Shown here in pieces: positions 37,885-52,100 of a stretch of 64,000 bases of DNA. This DNA is from Trichoplax adhaerens (Eukaryota > Placozoa > Uniplacotomia > Trichoplacea > Trichoplacidae). Location: the NCBI RefSeq assembly GCF_000150275.1, contig NW_002060949.1:1051836-1115835 (forward strand). The letters are read 5' to 3'. The notes beneath the pieces are model-generated. The model made no database searches. It was not told the origin of the DNA and was given only the letters and a program-made list of their open reading frames with translations. Both the position numbers and the translations under genes were made by a program. How positions within the stretch are numbered: position 1 is the first letter of the stretch; each line of letters begins with the position of its first letter.

Positions 37885-40800
37885 CTAAACTACCAGAGAT
37901 AACTTTGCAAGCCACGTGGCAATCTTAGAAATAGATATTTCGTCTACCTTAAGCTTAGCCTTGGTAGCTGGAGCAATCGGTTTCACTCGATGCACTTTCA
38001 AGTTACTCCCAATTACAAAGGAATAAATATCCCATCTACAATAATAAAATATCTTAATTAACTTTATCTTAATGCTATTTGTTGCTAACCTATCGCTGAT
38101 ACAAGGTCGTTACCAAAAAAGCATCCAATTTTTAAAGTTGAGACCTAAATCATCATTGGCATAGCATACCATCATTGCATTAACAATATCATCAAACTCA
38201 CTGTATATCGGATCCGAGAAAGACCAGATTAGAGCTTTTATGTCGGTTAAACTCCATACTGCCCGACTTGAACGGTAATATTTGTTGGAATTTCAGGTAC
38301 AAATGAAAAGAATTCTCCAAACCGTAGGCCAGTCTTACATCAACTGCCATGTACGTGTGTATCCGACAGTCCAGTCTATGATCAATTTTTCAAATTTAAT
38401 ATAAATTCCATACTTATCAGTTGTCCCTGTTATCAGCGTCCATTTTTGAATCGAAACCTTTTTATAGAACTGTCCGCTAACCCTTGAAACTAATCTCACA
38501 TTCTTAGCAATTATAATTACATGAAGAAAAGTTGATAACTTACAACGTTGTAACAACGAGTTTTTCTTCTTTTACGCGTATTTCGCCCTTTCTACTTATT
38601 ACCACATCACCTCTAGATACATGATAAACCCCTCCGCCTTTGAAAAGTTTGGAAATATCCGACTTTGATGCTAACTGCCTATATTCCATCATAGGCCCTT
38701 CCCCTATGATAGTTCGCTTCAACAATTCACGCGAATCATACCAATCCATCTCGAGGCAACCTGGGCAAAGTTTCTCACATTCTCTCACAACAGCATCTCT
38801 TCTATGGCTTTCACAGCCTTGCGAAGTTGTGCAATTTTTAAAGACCTCCAATTGTACAACTCTAAATAAGATTTTGAATATGGCGATAATATCATTAGTA
38901 TTATAAGTTTGTAGAGACTAAATAAGGATGTCTCATAAGGGAGAAGTACGGTACATAGAAATAGAAAGACAATGTGTTTAAAATTAGTATAGCATTATTC
39001 TATCATTGACTAGTAAATAATAAAATCCTCTACGATAGATATCTGTAAATATTTATGTACGCGTTATGTTTATTAGCTGAACCCACGCTAGTGCAGTACA
39101 TATCGCATCTAGTTAGAAAGATATGATATCCCCCTGTAGTACGATACTTACGTTGTCCTTAATTCATTTGATCTCTTTCGATCAAGGTAATCGTAGGCTA
39201 CTTTACAATTATAGCTAAAGCCATACTTTATTGCTCTCGAAGAGGCACAATATTTCTTCCAGTATTAAAAATTCATGTTTGATTAATTTATTTTACAAAT
39301 TAGCCACATTACCGTGTCATTAGTTCTTAAAACGAAAACAGATCACTTATAGCGGTTAAGTTTAGTTAGAAAATAGTTAATCTCTTACACTTAGGGCCGG
39401 AAAGTCACCCACGGTAAATTTCGAGCATTGCATTAGACCAAGTAGTAAAAATTTTCCCAAAAATTCTGGCAATGTTCCTTCATAGAGTTTGGCAAGGTAG
39501 GTCCTGAGAATCACTGGAGATTCACAGGATTGCTTAGCTAATGCAACACTTATGATCGCGATACCTCTAAAAGAGCATTTTTAATTATATACCATATATA
39601 ATAAGATATGGCCATATATTAATAGTTGTTTAACTCTACTATATAATTGAATTTATACTCCAATATTTATGGATAAACATCAAAAAGACATACCGTTTGA
39701 AACCGAAGAAAATTTTCTCAACGTCTGCTAATTGTGGTACAGTCAATGTATTAAAACTTTCAGTCATGTTGTTAACTTCGTTGCGAAACTTTCCTAATAT
39801 ATGCCTATCTTTTTGCCGGATTGTATTCTAATATATTAAATTAATAGAAAATCATTGAATACTGGATGATGTTCATGCAGATTAGATTTAATCTTCAAAG
39901 CAAATTCGAAACTGTCAGAATTCATTCTATATATTATAATGCATACGTTCTCTTCAGCAGAGTCTTGATCTTCGATCTTTTCATAAGATTTCATAATCGT
40001 CTAAAGGATTAAATTCAATTAGTACGATAATTTGTAAAGTTAATGCATTAATAACTATATGTATACTACAATGTCATATAATTTTATCAATTTCCGGATT
40101 GATTTACTGCGATAGGGTTTCAATTTAGAACGACTATATATGTGTATTAACTGCTATCATCAAAGTGGAGAATAATAAGAAGGAATAACAGTTAAGTTTG
40201 GATGTACTTTCTAAGATCTAGTGTGTAAATACCGTTAAAATACAGATGATGCTAAACGGCGTCATTGAAGTACCATGCTTGACTTCGATAATTTAAAAGC
40301 AAAACCTTAAACTCTTCCTACTTAGCGATGGAAGGCCTCATATCACTCTGAGTAAATTTATGCACTCTCAATAGTACAAATAATATCTAAAGATATAATG
40401 CTATACGGTGTGATTGAAGTAGCAAGCTTAACGTTGACAATTTAAAGTAAATTCTTAAGTACTCTCTTCTTAATTGAAATACTAGCTATGATTAAATTGA
40501 TACACTCTCAATACTACAAATAATATTGACTATGTAGTTGTTATCCATTATGATATTTAATATTCTTATTAATTCTATAATAGGCGAATTATGTACAAAA
40601 AAAGTCAGCTAATAAATTAATCTACCAATATAGCGATTTTTATCACATTATGAATTATACAGCAAACAATAACCGAACCTACATTGTCTATAATTTGGCT
40701 TCTTCGATAATATTCTTCCTTAAATACTAATTTATCAGCATCTACTGCTTGGGAGAAAGAATCAGCTATTTTTCGGATGTACAGTATTTTGTAAAGGTAT

Positions 40801-43800
40801 TGACAGGTTAGAATGACAAATATGTAGATATATTTTAAGAATATAGTAGGAGCGTGAGTATACCTGATTCTGGGCCAAAATTACAAGAGCCCGGTGTTTG
40901 TTCTTTATATTTTATAGTCCGGCTAAAATGGAGACGATCATGCTATGTCAGTATTAGGATGTAGTTATCTTGTCTAATAACCTTTCTTATAGTACAAATA
41001 TCAATAGAATTTTCCTAATCCTGATACTTCAGATTTACTTTAACACTAAAAGCATCATTTCAAATAATAATTTTATACGCATTGTTAATGTTGTATCTAA
41101 ACCCTTATACAATGTGGCCACACTTCAATAAATACCTTAAATTAATATCCTGTTGCACTCCGCTACTATTGGAATGCACTTCACTATTTTGAGTTGCTAT
41201 ACTTATAGTTAGCACTCGTCCACGACTTTGATAGGGAATTTTACGAGCAGCAATCGTTGTTGCAAAGGTTTGAGTAATCTAGTACGAAATTATTTGAAAG
41301 CTTAACATTGACAACTCCATACATAATAGGAGTGCTATTCTTGGTCGCATTATTCAAAAAAGAAATTGAATTACAATATGGAAATGTACAATTTAAGGTA
41401 ATTTTACCGAAGGAGGATTTAGGTTACGGTAATAAAATACAGTGCTCAATATTTAAAAAGTAGGAATCGCTTCAACATCAATATACGCAGCCACGAAATA
41501 ACTTTTGTTGACCTATGATAGTTCGTAAATGTACAGCAACTATAAGTATTCCTACCTCATTGCTAGTCATTCCATTACAACTTGCAGGCTGTTGGTAGCA
41601 GTTTCCTGGAAAGTATTCCCCAAACAAGCTATTACTGTCCTTCTCTCCAAGGCACTTGTCTTCAACTAGGCATTTGCCAAAGGGAAGACTCTATTGTCCA
41701 AAATAGATAGGATTTTATGCTCTAGATTTTGTTTAATGAAATATTAAATAAACCTGACAATATCATATTTTTTGAATTATTAGGCTTGTATTATTGCACT
41801 AAAAGCTAGGTTTGCTTAGTTTCAAATTTGATGATGCTCGTACTGCTATAATTATTTTGATATCACTTACTTGCAACCTGCACTCTGGTTTAACAGCCTC
41901 CGAACAATTAAACTGAAGCTGAGGGAGTTCATAGTAAATCTTAAACTCGTTCAATTTTATTAATTGTGACCACCCGTCTTCAGACTTTGAAAAATAAACT
42001 TCTTTATCCTGCATTTTCTTACTCTCTTTATATTTGAATTGAAATCTGAAGGATTTATAATCCTCATCAGATTCCATGGAAGCAAGCTAATTTATTATAA
42101 AAATAGATCATTAATCCAAGAAAGCCAAATTTTCGATAGAAATTTATATGATTTAATTAGTATACCAAGAAGAGACTATCTATTAACTTAACGCAATTAG
42201 ACCTTGATAGGTTTATTTCTTGATTGACCCACGTTTATGTTAATCTGGGATTTACCTCTCTAGATTATGAATATGGAAAACACGTAACTTAACAATGATA
42301 TCCTTAATTTTGTTTTTGTAACAGCTAATATATCAGTAATATACTTCATGAAATAATTTCTATATGTGCATAAAGTAGTATTTTATATTTTTTGCATAAT
42401 GCATAATTATCTTAGACTTATTTAGTTACATAACTATCTTAGGCTTATTTAGTTATATGACTATTTTAGGCTTATTTAGTTATAATCTACATCGCTATAC
42501 TTTAAGAAATCGCATACTGAATCCATAGGTGAAGTTTCTGTGTCAATACGCGTATTAGCTTCTGAATGAATAACTAAATATAATCAAAGAAGCTACATAT
42601 CATAAAGTTACTTTTATGTAGTGATACAGACAAGGCTATGAAAAAATAGTTACAGGTAAAATTAGTTTATCTTACGATATATGATTGAAACGAAATTCAT
42701 TGTGAGTTTCGGCTTGCTAAGTAGTTATGGTATGAGCTTTTGATTAATACACTCATACCCGTACATGATACAAAATCTAGAGCTCAACTTCATCAAGATT
42801 ATGATTTAGGACAATTATCAAAAACATCTTTTACATCTAAATTTTCTGTAATTATCATATTGCAAAAATTGTATAAATTTTACGGCAAACCGTTAAAATA
42901 AGGTACCAAAACAGTGCATGAATTTATATACGTATGCCTAGTTATCATAACTACTAAATGTTTAGCATGATTAATACGGAAGCAATTTACGTGACCGACA
43001 AAGAACAATTCTCAGGATCATATGATCTGTTGCATTCATAATTGATAAGTCGGGAAATTTTAATATTTTTCTTTTAAGTTATTGTGTTCGGTGCATATTA
43101 GAGTGATAGCGTACTACAGAATTTATATAGCTTAATTTAACAGGTTGTCTCACAATTTTCAATAAGCTTTTATGAAGTTGTGGTTCAAGAATGAATAAAT
43201 ACTAGATGATGATATTAATAGCAATAATACTTAAATAGTTTTATTAATGCAATTTTAAGCTGACTATAATCTCAATTTTAATATGCGTAGCTGACCTGAT
43301 GATATCTAAGCATTCGAAATAAATTATAGTTACTAGTTAAACTACTGACTACTGACAGTTGACTGGATCCTATTTATTTAATTCATTACGGTACTATACT
43401 AACTGTCGCCCATTTAGAACTTCCTTTAGTACTGTACGTACGATGGTAATTCTCATGTGCAATTCGTAGACGACGTAAATCGTCGATTAAAATTAGTGTA
43501 ATCGTTAGCTTTTACGTATTAAGCAAATTACACTATGTAGTATAGCTATAAAAAATTATAGTATCTAAGTAGTTTTACCATGAAAGTCATCATAAAATGT
43601 TTGTAATCCACTGAGCTTTTGTAAACGCGATAGTTCATAAAAACAGGGTAGGTTTCTATGACTTTCATTGAATGTGCAGAGTTCTCCAGTAGGTTGGTAA
43701 CGACGAAATGATAGCATCGTTCCTTATACAGATTTCCTAATCGATTAGTAAATTTCAGATTTATTTCGTAAGCTTTTCATTTTTTCTAAATGGCCATGCA

Positions 43801-46258
43801 ATCAAGTACAGAATTATTCTATGCATCTGCTATCTATAATTTAGGTCATATTTAAATTTTAACTATTTACAGCTAATTCCTGAATTTTCTCGATTAATTG
43901 ATTTAATAGCAGATACAATATTTCACATCAGGCTACAGTATATGCTAGTAATAACTCTAGGGGTATTCCATATCCGACAGTACTATACTTATCTAAACGA
44001 ATTGCAGGTACTCAACAAGAGACTTGCTTACTAACTCAACTATTTAATCATTATGCTACTTTTTGTCCTCCGTATTTCATTTATATCATATCGTTAATAG
44101 CCGTTATCTACCGAAATATGTTACATTTAATGGATAAAGTAATTAAAAAACAATTTCTAGCTTCAATCATAATTAAACATTTTCTCAGTAGGCTAACTAC
44201 AGTACAAAGATTAGGATAAACAAATAGTACCATGTCTAGGCCATCTAACAGATAATCAAATGACATCTAGTCATCTATTAATTAATAACAATAATAATTA
44301 ATCGAGTACAAGAATGCATGTTTACAATTTGAGCCCACTTACGATATGGAGCATCTCATGTAATTTAAAATAATTGTTACAGTTTAAATATATTGTGACG
44401 TATACTAATGCATTGTTCTTCTTTCAATAACATACCGGTACTTAATACGTTTGATAGCGGCAATTGCATAGAGAAGCCTATAGCAATGCTAATCATTATG
44501 ATCAATGCTTTTTCCTGTAGCATTATCACGGTAGCGGTAATTCTTTTATGTCAACAGTTGAAGTTCTAGAAAAATAGATAAAGTAAATTTTCTCTTTAAT
44601 GTATTATTGTCAAATAATTATAAATAGAACGAAAAAGGGAATAATTACTATATGTCGATTGTACTATAGAATAAAGGTTATTACAAAATCTTGTCTTGTA
44701 TGCACTTTTTTATCTATGCGCTCGTATTGTACATTATTATGGTCTGTAGTCTATGTTTCTATAAAAATTTTAAAAAGAGCCAGACTAACGTGGTTTAATA
44801 ATTGTAAACAAACCATATCACCGCTACTCTGCATTTTTTCGGGTACTCCTTATCAATAAGACTTAAAAATGGATTCATTTTTATCATACTTATCTATTTA
44901 ACCTACATATTTTGAAATTTCATTATGTATTGATCAAGTTATAGGTGAAGGCTTTTATATTTTAATTTAACGTTGAAAAGCATTAAAGTTGCAAGAGGGT
45001 TACCGCTGAATCTCTTACGATTATGGATCAATAGTTGGTTAAATTTAGTACTATCGATACTACATTGGACACTGTACAGTATATCTGTTTGCAATGTTAG
45101 GAAAATTGCAAAAAAGGGTACCGGTATTTTAAAAAAAACTAAGCAGACTGCAGAAAATTAGGACTTTTGGAAGCAAGTATGAATAGTAACAACCACAATA
45201 AAATCTACTTGCAGTAGCTATGTTTGGAGGTAGATCCATATCAATGCACGAGTAATATTTGAAAAAGATCTACTAATTAACGAGGCTATAGCTAGATGGC
45301 ATTATAGCTTATTATTTGTAATTATCTTACTTAGAGGTGTAGGCTTGAAAATGAAGATACAAGTAAGGGAAAATGATTCTATTGCAATCTTAGTTTGCTA
45401 AAATGTAAACAACAAAAAATAAAATCATAGGGTTATCTAGCTAGTCAATTAACATTGAGAAATTGAGTGATCGTATCTTATAGCGATACGTTAGAAATAA
45501 ATAAAATTTTGAAGGTAAGAAGTAAACTTATAACTATAAGCAACTGACCTGATAATGAAATTGATGCTGGTAGATCTTCGTAGCAATAATGAGTAAATGT
45601 ATGCATAAGCTACGTCTTTTATAGCCTCGGACTTGGTAATCTGAAAAGAGAGTAAAGAATATAAAAAGCAACATTCTTTGGTAATACATTGCTACGCATT
45701 AATTATATCCTAGAAATGCGCATGTAGCTCCACTATACTTTGATTGTTAAACCAAATTCTATGACAGGACACGTGAAAGCTGGCCAATAATCAATTAGAT
45801 TCCGTCGAAGTTATCGTTGATTGCTGAGACATTGTCTATGCTATTCTAGCCGCAATTGTTTTTGAGTCTTAATATCACAGAATACTATGACAACATTATT
45901 TTCATGACTTCATCATGGAAATTACCTTTATTTTAATTCTGTCGACTCTGGCCGTGAGATCCGTATCGTACCATCTAGATGTAATCTTAATTGAGTCGTT
46001 ACTGCCACGTAATCATAAAGGCGAAATAGCTACTTTCCATATCTAATTACACCGTACATTGACTGTTGAGAAAATTGGCAAGTGCAGTCAATTATTGCCG
46101 TTAATCCTTTCGAACTGTAATTATAACTTTCGTTAACTCCTTCATGAGGCCATTAAACGCCATCATCCTGGATTAATTGGCTAATGAAGAGCATACATGA
46201 TCAGAGATGAAGCTAATATGGAACTCGAAAACTGCATTAACGGCCGGCAAAAGCGTAT
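37885..46258 (-). CDS. Unrecognised multi-exon gene, probably with a secreted or extracellular part
   Basis: A chain of open segments on the minus strand, each with splice-like ends: 46258-46197, 46139-46058, 45985-45926, 45640-45549, 45084-45004, 44514-44442, 43722-43579, 42086-41871, 41690-41556, 41278-41136, 40765-40683, 39827-39694, 39564-39389, 38861-38544, 38502-38339, about 38250-38105, and 38035-37885 with a stop. Coding look is strongest in FPGNCYQQPASCNG, FKNCTTSQGCESHRRD/CEKLCPGC, GKFLLLGLMQCSKF and KALIIMISIAIGFSMQLPL. Paired cysteines and N-glycosylation sites (NESYNYSS, NSS) suggest an extracellular protein; only one segment looks membrane-like. The join into 38035 would create a TGA, so the 3' end is uncertain, and this could be two genes. 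I recognise no family. Further exons may lie between 46.3 and 48.8 kb. Confidence 0.5.
40251..40525. repeat. Two-copy diverged repeat, spacing about 149 bp
   Basis: GCTAAACGGCGTCATTGAAGTA at 40251 matches GCTATACGGTGTGATTGAAG at 40400. Both copies continue through GACTTCGATAATTTAAA-like sequence and end in CACTCTCAATA.TACAAATAATAT (about 40362 and 40504). It lies between two exons of the unidentified minus-strand gene. A weak third fragment is near 41300. Confidence 0.7.
42417..42486. repeat. 27-bp tandem repeat, about 2.6 copies
   Basis: Copies starting at 42417, 42444 and 42471 share CTTATTTAGTTA.AT.ACTAT followed by TTAGG. Noncoding. Confidence 0.9.
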
Positions 46259-49115
46259 CTATTCATGCATACTTGTAAACAATGACATCATATATTTGTT
46301 TTGCATGAGGGAAACTATTTCAGCGAGTATGATACCTTGTTACTGTATTTGCTGTATCGGGCAATACGGTAACAATAATCCATAGCTAATTAGACTTGGC
46401 TGCACTTTGCGAAAATGCCGTGAAAGCTTTGCAACTCTTATGCGCATTATAAACAAATGCTAGTAAGGCACGTAATAATACAATGCTGTGATCAACGTGG
46501 GATAATAGCGACTTCAAGGACAATTAGTAAAATTCCTCTTTACCGTTGTATTATATTTTAGCCTACAATACAGTATTACCGAATGCGCCGTAGCGTAATA
46601 AATAGCGTAATCGGACCTGAATGTTATTGTTGTAATAGAGCTCTACCAGCATATGTAATTTATGTTTATGTTATTTACAGGACATGATTCTTGAATTTCA
46701 AAATGAATCGTCAACCTTTTCAATACATTCTTGAAACAATGTACGAATAGTATGTGGTGCTTTCATTCATTCTATCCTAGAGAAGGTTAATTATTTAGTC
46801 ATGTACCGACAAAATCGTAAGTAGAAAGCCAACAATAGTTTAAATTCTTGAATGGTAGACAAGTTATTATGAGCAGAAGTAAGATCGCAATAATAGATCC
46901 TATAAAGAATTGGACAAGCAGAACAAAAAAACTGATTTCATCGTATTACTGTAATGGATGCAGCGTTATTACGGTTAAATTTCGAATGATCTCAATTATG
47001 ATTTATAAATAAGGTAGGTTCATTCAATACCCTGCAATGACTATTGCAGTTTACATGGAGTATAAATATATTTAAGAATAGCCTACAAATAGCGGTGGAA
47101 AAGAAAACATTACTTTTTACTGCCTACTTTAGTTTCGCTTATAAATTCACAGACGTACTGTCTTATTGCCTTTTAAAAATATATAAGTTCAATAGAAATC
47201 GGCTTCCGGTCAAAGCTCCTTCATACGTAAGAGGCCAGCCTTATGAATATGATAAGGCGACAGAATGAAGAGGTTATATTTTGACCCAGCTCTAACTGTA
47301 TTCATTTTTATTGTGAAATTCCATTTCCTGATGAAAATTCAGGAAAAATAATCAATTAATTTTGACAGTAGTTCATTCAATCGTTCATACAGAATACAAA
47401 AGTTATAAGAATTTCTAGCTATATATCTGGTAATAGGATACACATATTTTAATTTAATAATCCGTTTAACTGCCCTATTATGCAATATACTGTATTTATG
47501 AAAGTATAAACTTTAAAATATTTATTATTCCATAACAGCAAAATATAATCATAATTGTGATTATATCAATTATAATAATTATGTAACCAAGCTATTTACG
47601 TCCAAGAAATTCGAGACCATATTGACTATTATAAACAATAGATACCAATTATAATTATCAGTCCAAATTAAACAGCGCAATTAACGCTTAAGCTCTCTAA
47701 ATATATAGGGATATAGGCAAATCTAAACGCATTTAACTACATGTATATTTCGCACCTCTTATTTGTAAATAATTAAACATTACTATTCGAATCGAAGTGA
47801 TAACTAATTGATCATCTTTGCCTTTAAAACAGCAGTTGGAACACTTTCCATTGATAAATTTAGTTTTAGTTATATGCCATTAGACGTTTGACTTAAAGAT
47901 TTCAAGATGTACAAAAAGTGAGCGTATATTAGTAAGATCAAGCTGCCAATTTATCATACAGTTCATTTTAAAGTGTGTACGTATTAAAGCTCTTAAAGGT
48001 CTAATAACTAAAGGTCTTTACTTGACGTCGAGTGACATTCTTGAAGTGCTATATAAGTAATTTCAGCTCGATCACAAATACATGTGGACAATAAGCTATT
48101 TGAGAGAGTTTCAGAAATGAACTATAAAAATGCATTCTCATTATTACTGTTAAATAGAACAGCTAATAAACGTTCGTTATCTTTCCGCTCTCGATATTTT
48201 ATACGAGTATATGAAAATTCATAAACACTTCTATTGTTATTCTTATCACGGTAAGTCGAACGAACTAGTTGCCAGCTTGTATAATAAAGGTTATAAAAAC
48301 AGGAAACAATCAGGGCAATTTTTGTCCGATTATCTATCAATAAACCAATTAAATAAATTTTATGTATTTTATGTCATTCAGAAGGCATTGTTAGATATCT
48401 CGTTCTCAGTATCCTACAAAATTGTTCTAAAGAAGTACTCTAAAATTATTGCTAATCCTTAAGAACTTGAAACGGTACAGTATATTCGCTAAAATATTGT
48501 ATTTCAAAACAGATATTAGATCTTTGGTTAATTTTTTCCATTTTTCTTTCTATTTGTATATTAACGCAGATCATATAAAATCGTGATTGCATGAAACTAA
48601 TTTATTACATGATTGATGTATTAGACTCATTGTGACACATGATTACGATCACCATATCATACGAGTTTTGACACCTAGAACATACGTCTGCAAAGGCCAT
48701 AACTGACAAAATGATGAAATGTTGATGTTATTATGCAAGATAGGGATTTCCTGCCGGCATGTAATCAGGCAGCGGCTGGTATTTGATCGCTGTTGTCTGT
48801 AGTTTGGTTGACATTTCCCCGCATTATTAAATGTTTTATAATCCGCTATGATAACAAGTGCAATGCAAATACATGCGAAAAAAGTATTAACGATATAAAG
48901 ACAGAATCAATCACTGACTTTAGTATAACATCCGGGATTGATTGCACAATGTAAATTAATATGAGTTCACACAATGTAATAAAATTAATTAATCCGTGGA
49001 TCTTACGCAATAAGATCTGATATCTGCACAATAGCCTAATATTTAGGATCACAAAGTAAGTATAATAACATTTCTAATATCCCATACATATTTAATCTAA
49101 ACTTAATCCACGTAT
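46259..49115. other. Mostly unassigned sequence
   Basis: Between the SLC35D stop and the first supported exon of the unidentified gene, both minus strand. At 47150-47268 both strands are open and relatively GC-rich (plus: RLPVKAPSYVRGQPYEYDK; minus: WPLTYEGALTGSRFLLNLYI). One of these may be an exon, but splice sites do not decide. The rest shows nothing I can support. Confidence 0.3.
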
Positions 49116-52100
49116 CTATATTATCGACGTTTTCGCTGACGACTTTTCCAATATTTCTTTTCTATCCAGGTATTTAGCATAAACATACATCAGGCTTCCA
49201 AAAACACTTAAGTAATAAGAAAAAATATATACTAATCAATTGAAAACAGCTTTTGTATATCCAAGTTGTGGTCATCATATAGATAAGATCATTAAGGATT
49301 ATCGCTTTGAATATATTAAATTTCATTTATTGTACAGTACCTTATATTAATTCCCCAAAAATTGGCTAAAGTGAAGTGATATTCACCCCCGTATGACATG
49401 CCATAATATGTTACAAAAGTATTCTAATATATCATCCCGCCCACAAATACAGCCAGAAATCAGTTTACAAGAATGCATAATTTAATAATGGTATGCAATT
49501 TAAAATCGAAGACCTTCTCCTTACCTTTAAACACCCTATAATTGAAGTTGCTAGGGCAGTGTTATATTTTGTACATAACATTGTCGAATATACAAGGACG
49601 ATTCTATTTTACGAATTGCAGAAAATTAATTTGAAGAAAGCATAATCACCAGCATATAAAGTGTTAAGAATATCGATTTTATCTGTGTTAGTTATGCAAG
49701 TAGACTAACCCTAAAACACATGATGCCATAAAGCACATAGTAGAATAGTAATCACTCCACCCGCTATAGTTTAGAGCCTGTAAAGAACATAAGTACACAA
49801 ATTGTGTAAGACAGTTGCTAGAGATATAAACTTTTACTGTTACGAATTACATTGTTGAAATCCCCTTGGTAAGATGTTAGAAGGATTGCCGGTATAGTCA
49901 TTACTAATGCGTTATAAAACATGAGGCCAAAAATGCCGAGTTCCTAGATTGTTACGTGAAAATAATTTTATAAGCATATAAGATTCTAATGGTTTATAAA
50001 TCATGTAATAACAATAAAAAAACGAATAACCTTAGTCTCGATTTTTTTCTTCGTGTAAACCCCTGTAATGTTGTATATTTGATTAGCGTCAACGCGAATA
50101 AAAAATGAATTCGCAATTAATTCATATAACAATACTAACTTTAGGGCGATTTAACGAGCGTATTAACGTTTAACATATTTTGAACTGTGTTCGTTATACT
50201 TTTGTGTATACAAGATAGGCTACTAAGTGATTTTATGCTCAATTAAGCTTCCTATCTTCTTAAATTTTATATTACTGATAAATTAGAAATTTGTCAGATA
50301 TTTTCGTCAATATTAAAGACTGTAAAGACTTAAATTACAACATTTCTAATAAATATGTTGTTCGTGTTGATTGTTATTATCTTGAAAGGTATTGTACTTG
50401 GTTTTTAGTGTCGAACATTTTAGAGTTATTTAAAGCATGACTGCAAAACAATTTACTTATAAATCTGAATAGCTGATGAATATTATAATGTCACACACTA
50501 AGATACGACATTATGAGTATATACGGTAGTAAGTTAAGTAGGTTACTAACCATTTAAAGCACTTGATAGGTTATTAATTAGTACGGCAAAGTAGCCAATA
50601 AAATTAAAGGTGAAGTCGTTTCTGCATTATACAAGTTATCCATGGTAAGGGTTAATATGAATGAGATAATTTATGAACAAAAATTATTAATATTTAGTTG
50701 ATGTCCAATGATATAGACTTACATTGCAGCAATTACTGCTCCTAATATCATAACAGAAACAGAAATTTGGACCATGACATGTACTCGCTTAGTTAGTATT
50801 ATACTTTCCAGAATCATCGTGAATAATATAGTATATCTTCGTAATACAGTAAACATAGGCAAGCTGGGAAACAGAGGTGCGATTTAAGTAGTTAGTATAT
50901 TGATTGGATTACTGGCTTGCAACTTAACATACTTTAGCGATCCAGTTCCTAGTAAGCCCAAGGATAGATTGGTAAAATAAAAGAGCGGTAGTGGCCAGAT
51001 CTTTGTCGTAAAGAAAATGAAGTATAGTTAAATCTAAAGAACATCTAACAAAGTTTTAACATGCAATTTATAAATTTAAATTACTTTTTAGAAGATATAG
51101 CATCAATAAGCTGCATTCCATATAAAATTTTATCTAATTATGTATTAGTAAATTGTAATACTCTCTATCAAGTGATAAAGGAAGGTTTTTGCACATGTTA
51201 ATCTAACATGAAGCAAATGATATCATAGACGTACCATCCTATGACAAAAATTAAAACGAAGGGAATGTACAATATAAAGCATAAGTTTATAACATCAGTG
51301 CTATACTATTCTCACTCTTCTTTATAGTTAATAGACGTATGTATAATTCTTCGCAAACGAGCTACAAAACCATCGAATAAGTAGCAGAGGCTATTTCAGC
51401 AGTACTGTAGGTTAAATAAGTATTACATTTTGCAATATGTACTACGTAAGCTTTTGTACAAGTATCCAGTCCATCAAAAATATGTACCTGAGTTTTTACC
51501 AACAAGCAAAAGCTAATAACCTGGATATAACTAGATTATTGCATCGAAATAATAATTCATGGCCAAAGTTTCGAGTGTATTGCAATAACATTAGCAGGTA
51601 CAAGGATTCGGTTACTTACCGATTTTAATGTTTTCATCGAACAAGGAGGAATTTTAATAATAGAAAATAGTCTTGCGAAAAGTATCACCAAGATCAGTGT
51701 TATCATCTGTAGAGACAATCAAAAAATTACTACATAAGTAAACATCAGATTACTAATCGCACTAAGATTTACAAGCTTTTAATTTACTATGTATTATTTA
51801 ATCCAGTTAAGGATAATAAACGATAGTCTACGTAAAATTTGTACTAGCGTTGAAAATTAAAACATGATAGCACTTGTATCAAGCAGCATAGGAGATAGTT
51901 ACATTTAATAGAAAGAACTCGCGTTAAGATTATTGCAATCCTTACCTGTCCCAGACTGACAAAGAGTACCGATGGAAATCTATGTGGGCATGGGACGTAG
52001 TGGACATATTCATAGATGAAAAATAATCGTGCATAAGAAAAGCAGATTGTAACACACAAGATATATATATTAGGTAGGACAATAATACGAATCTGCAGTG

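Noticed and set aside
44973-45161. Plus-strand open frame with a hydrophobic stretch.
   Set aside because: It overlaps a better minus-strand exon (45084-45004) with proper splice ends and phase.
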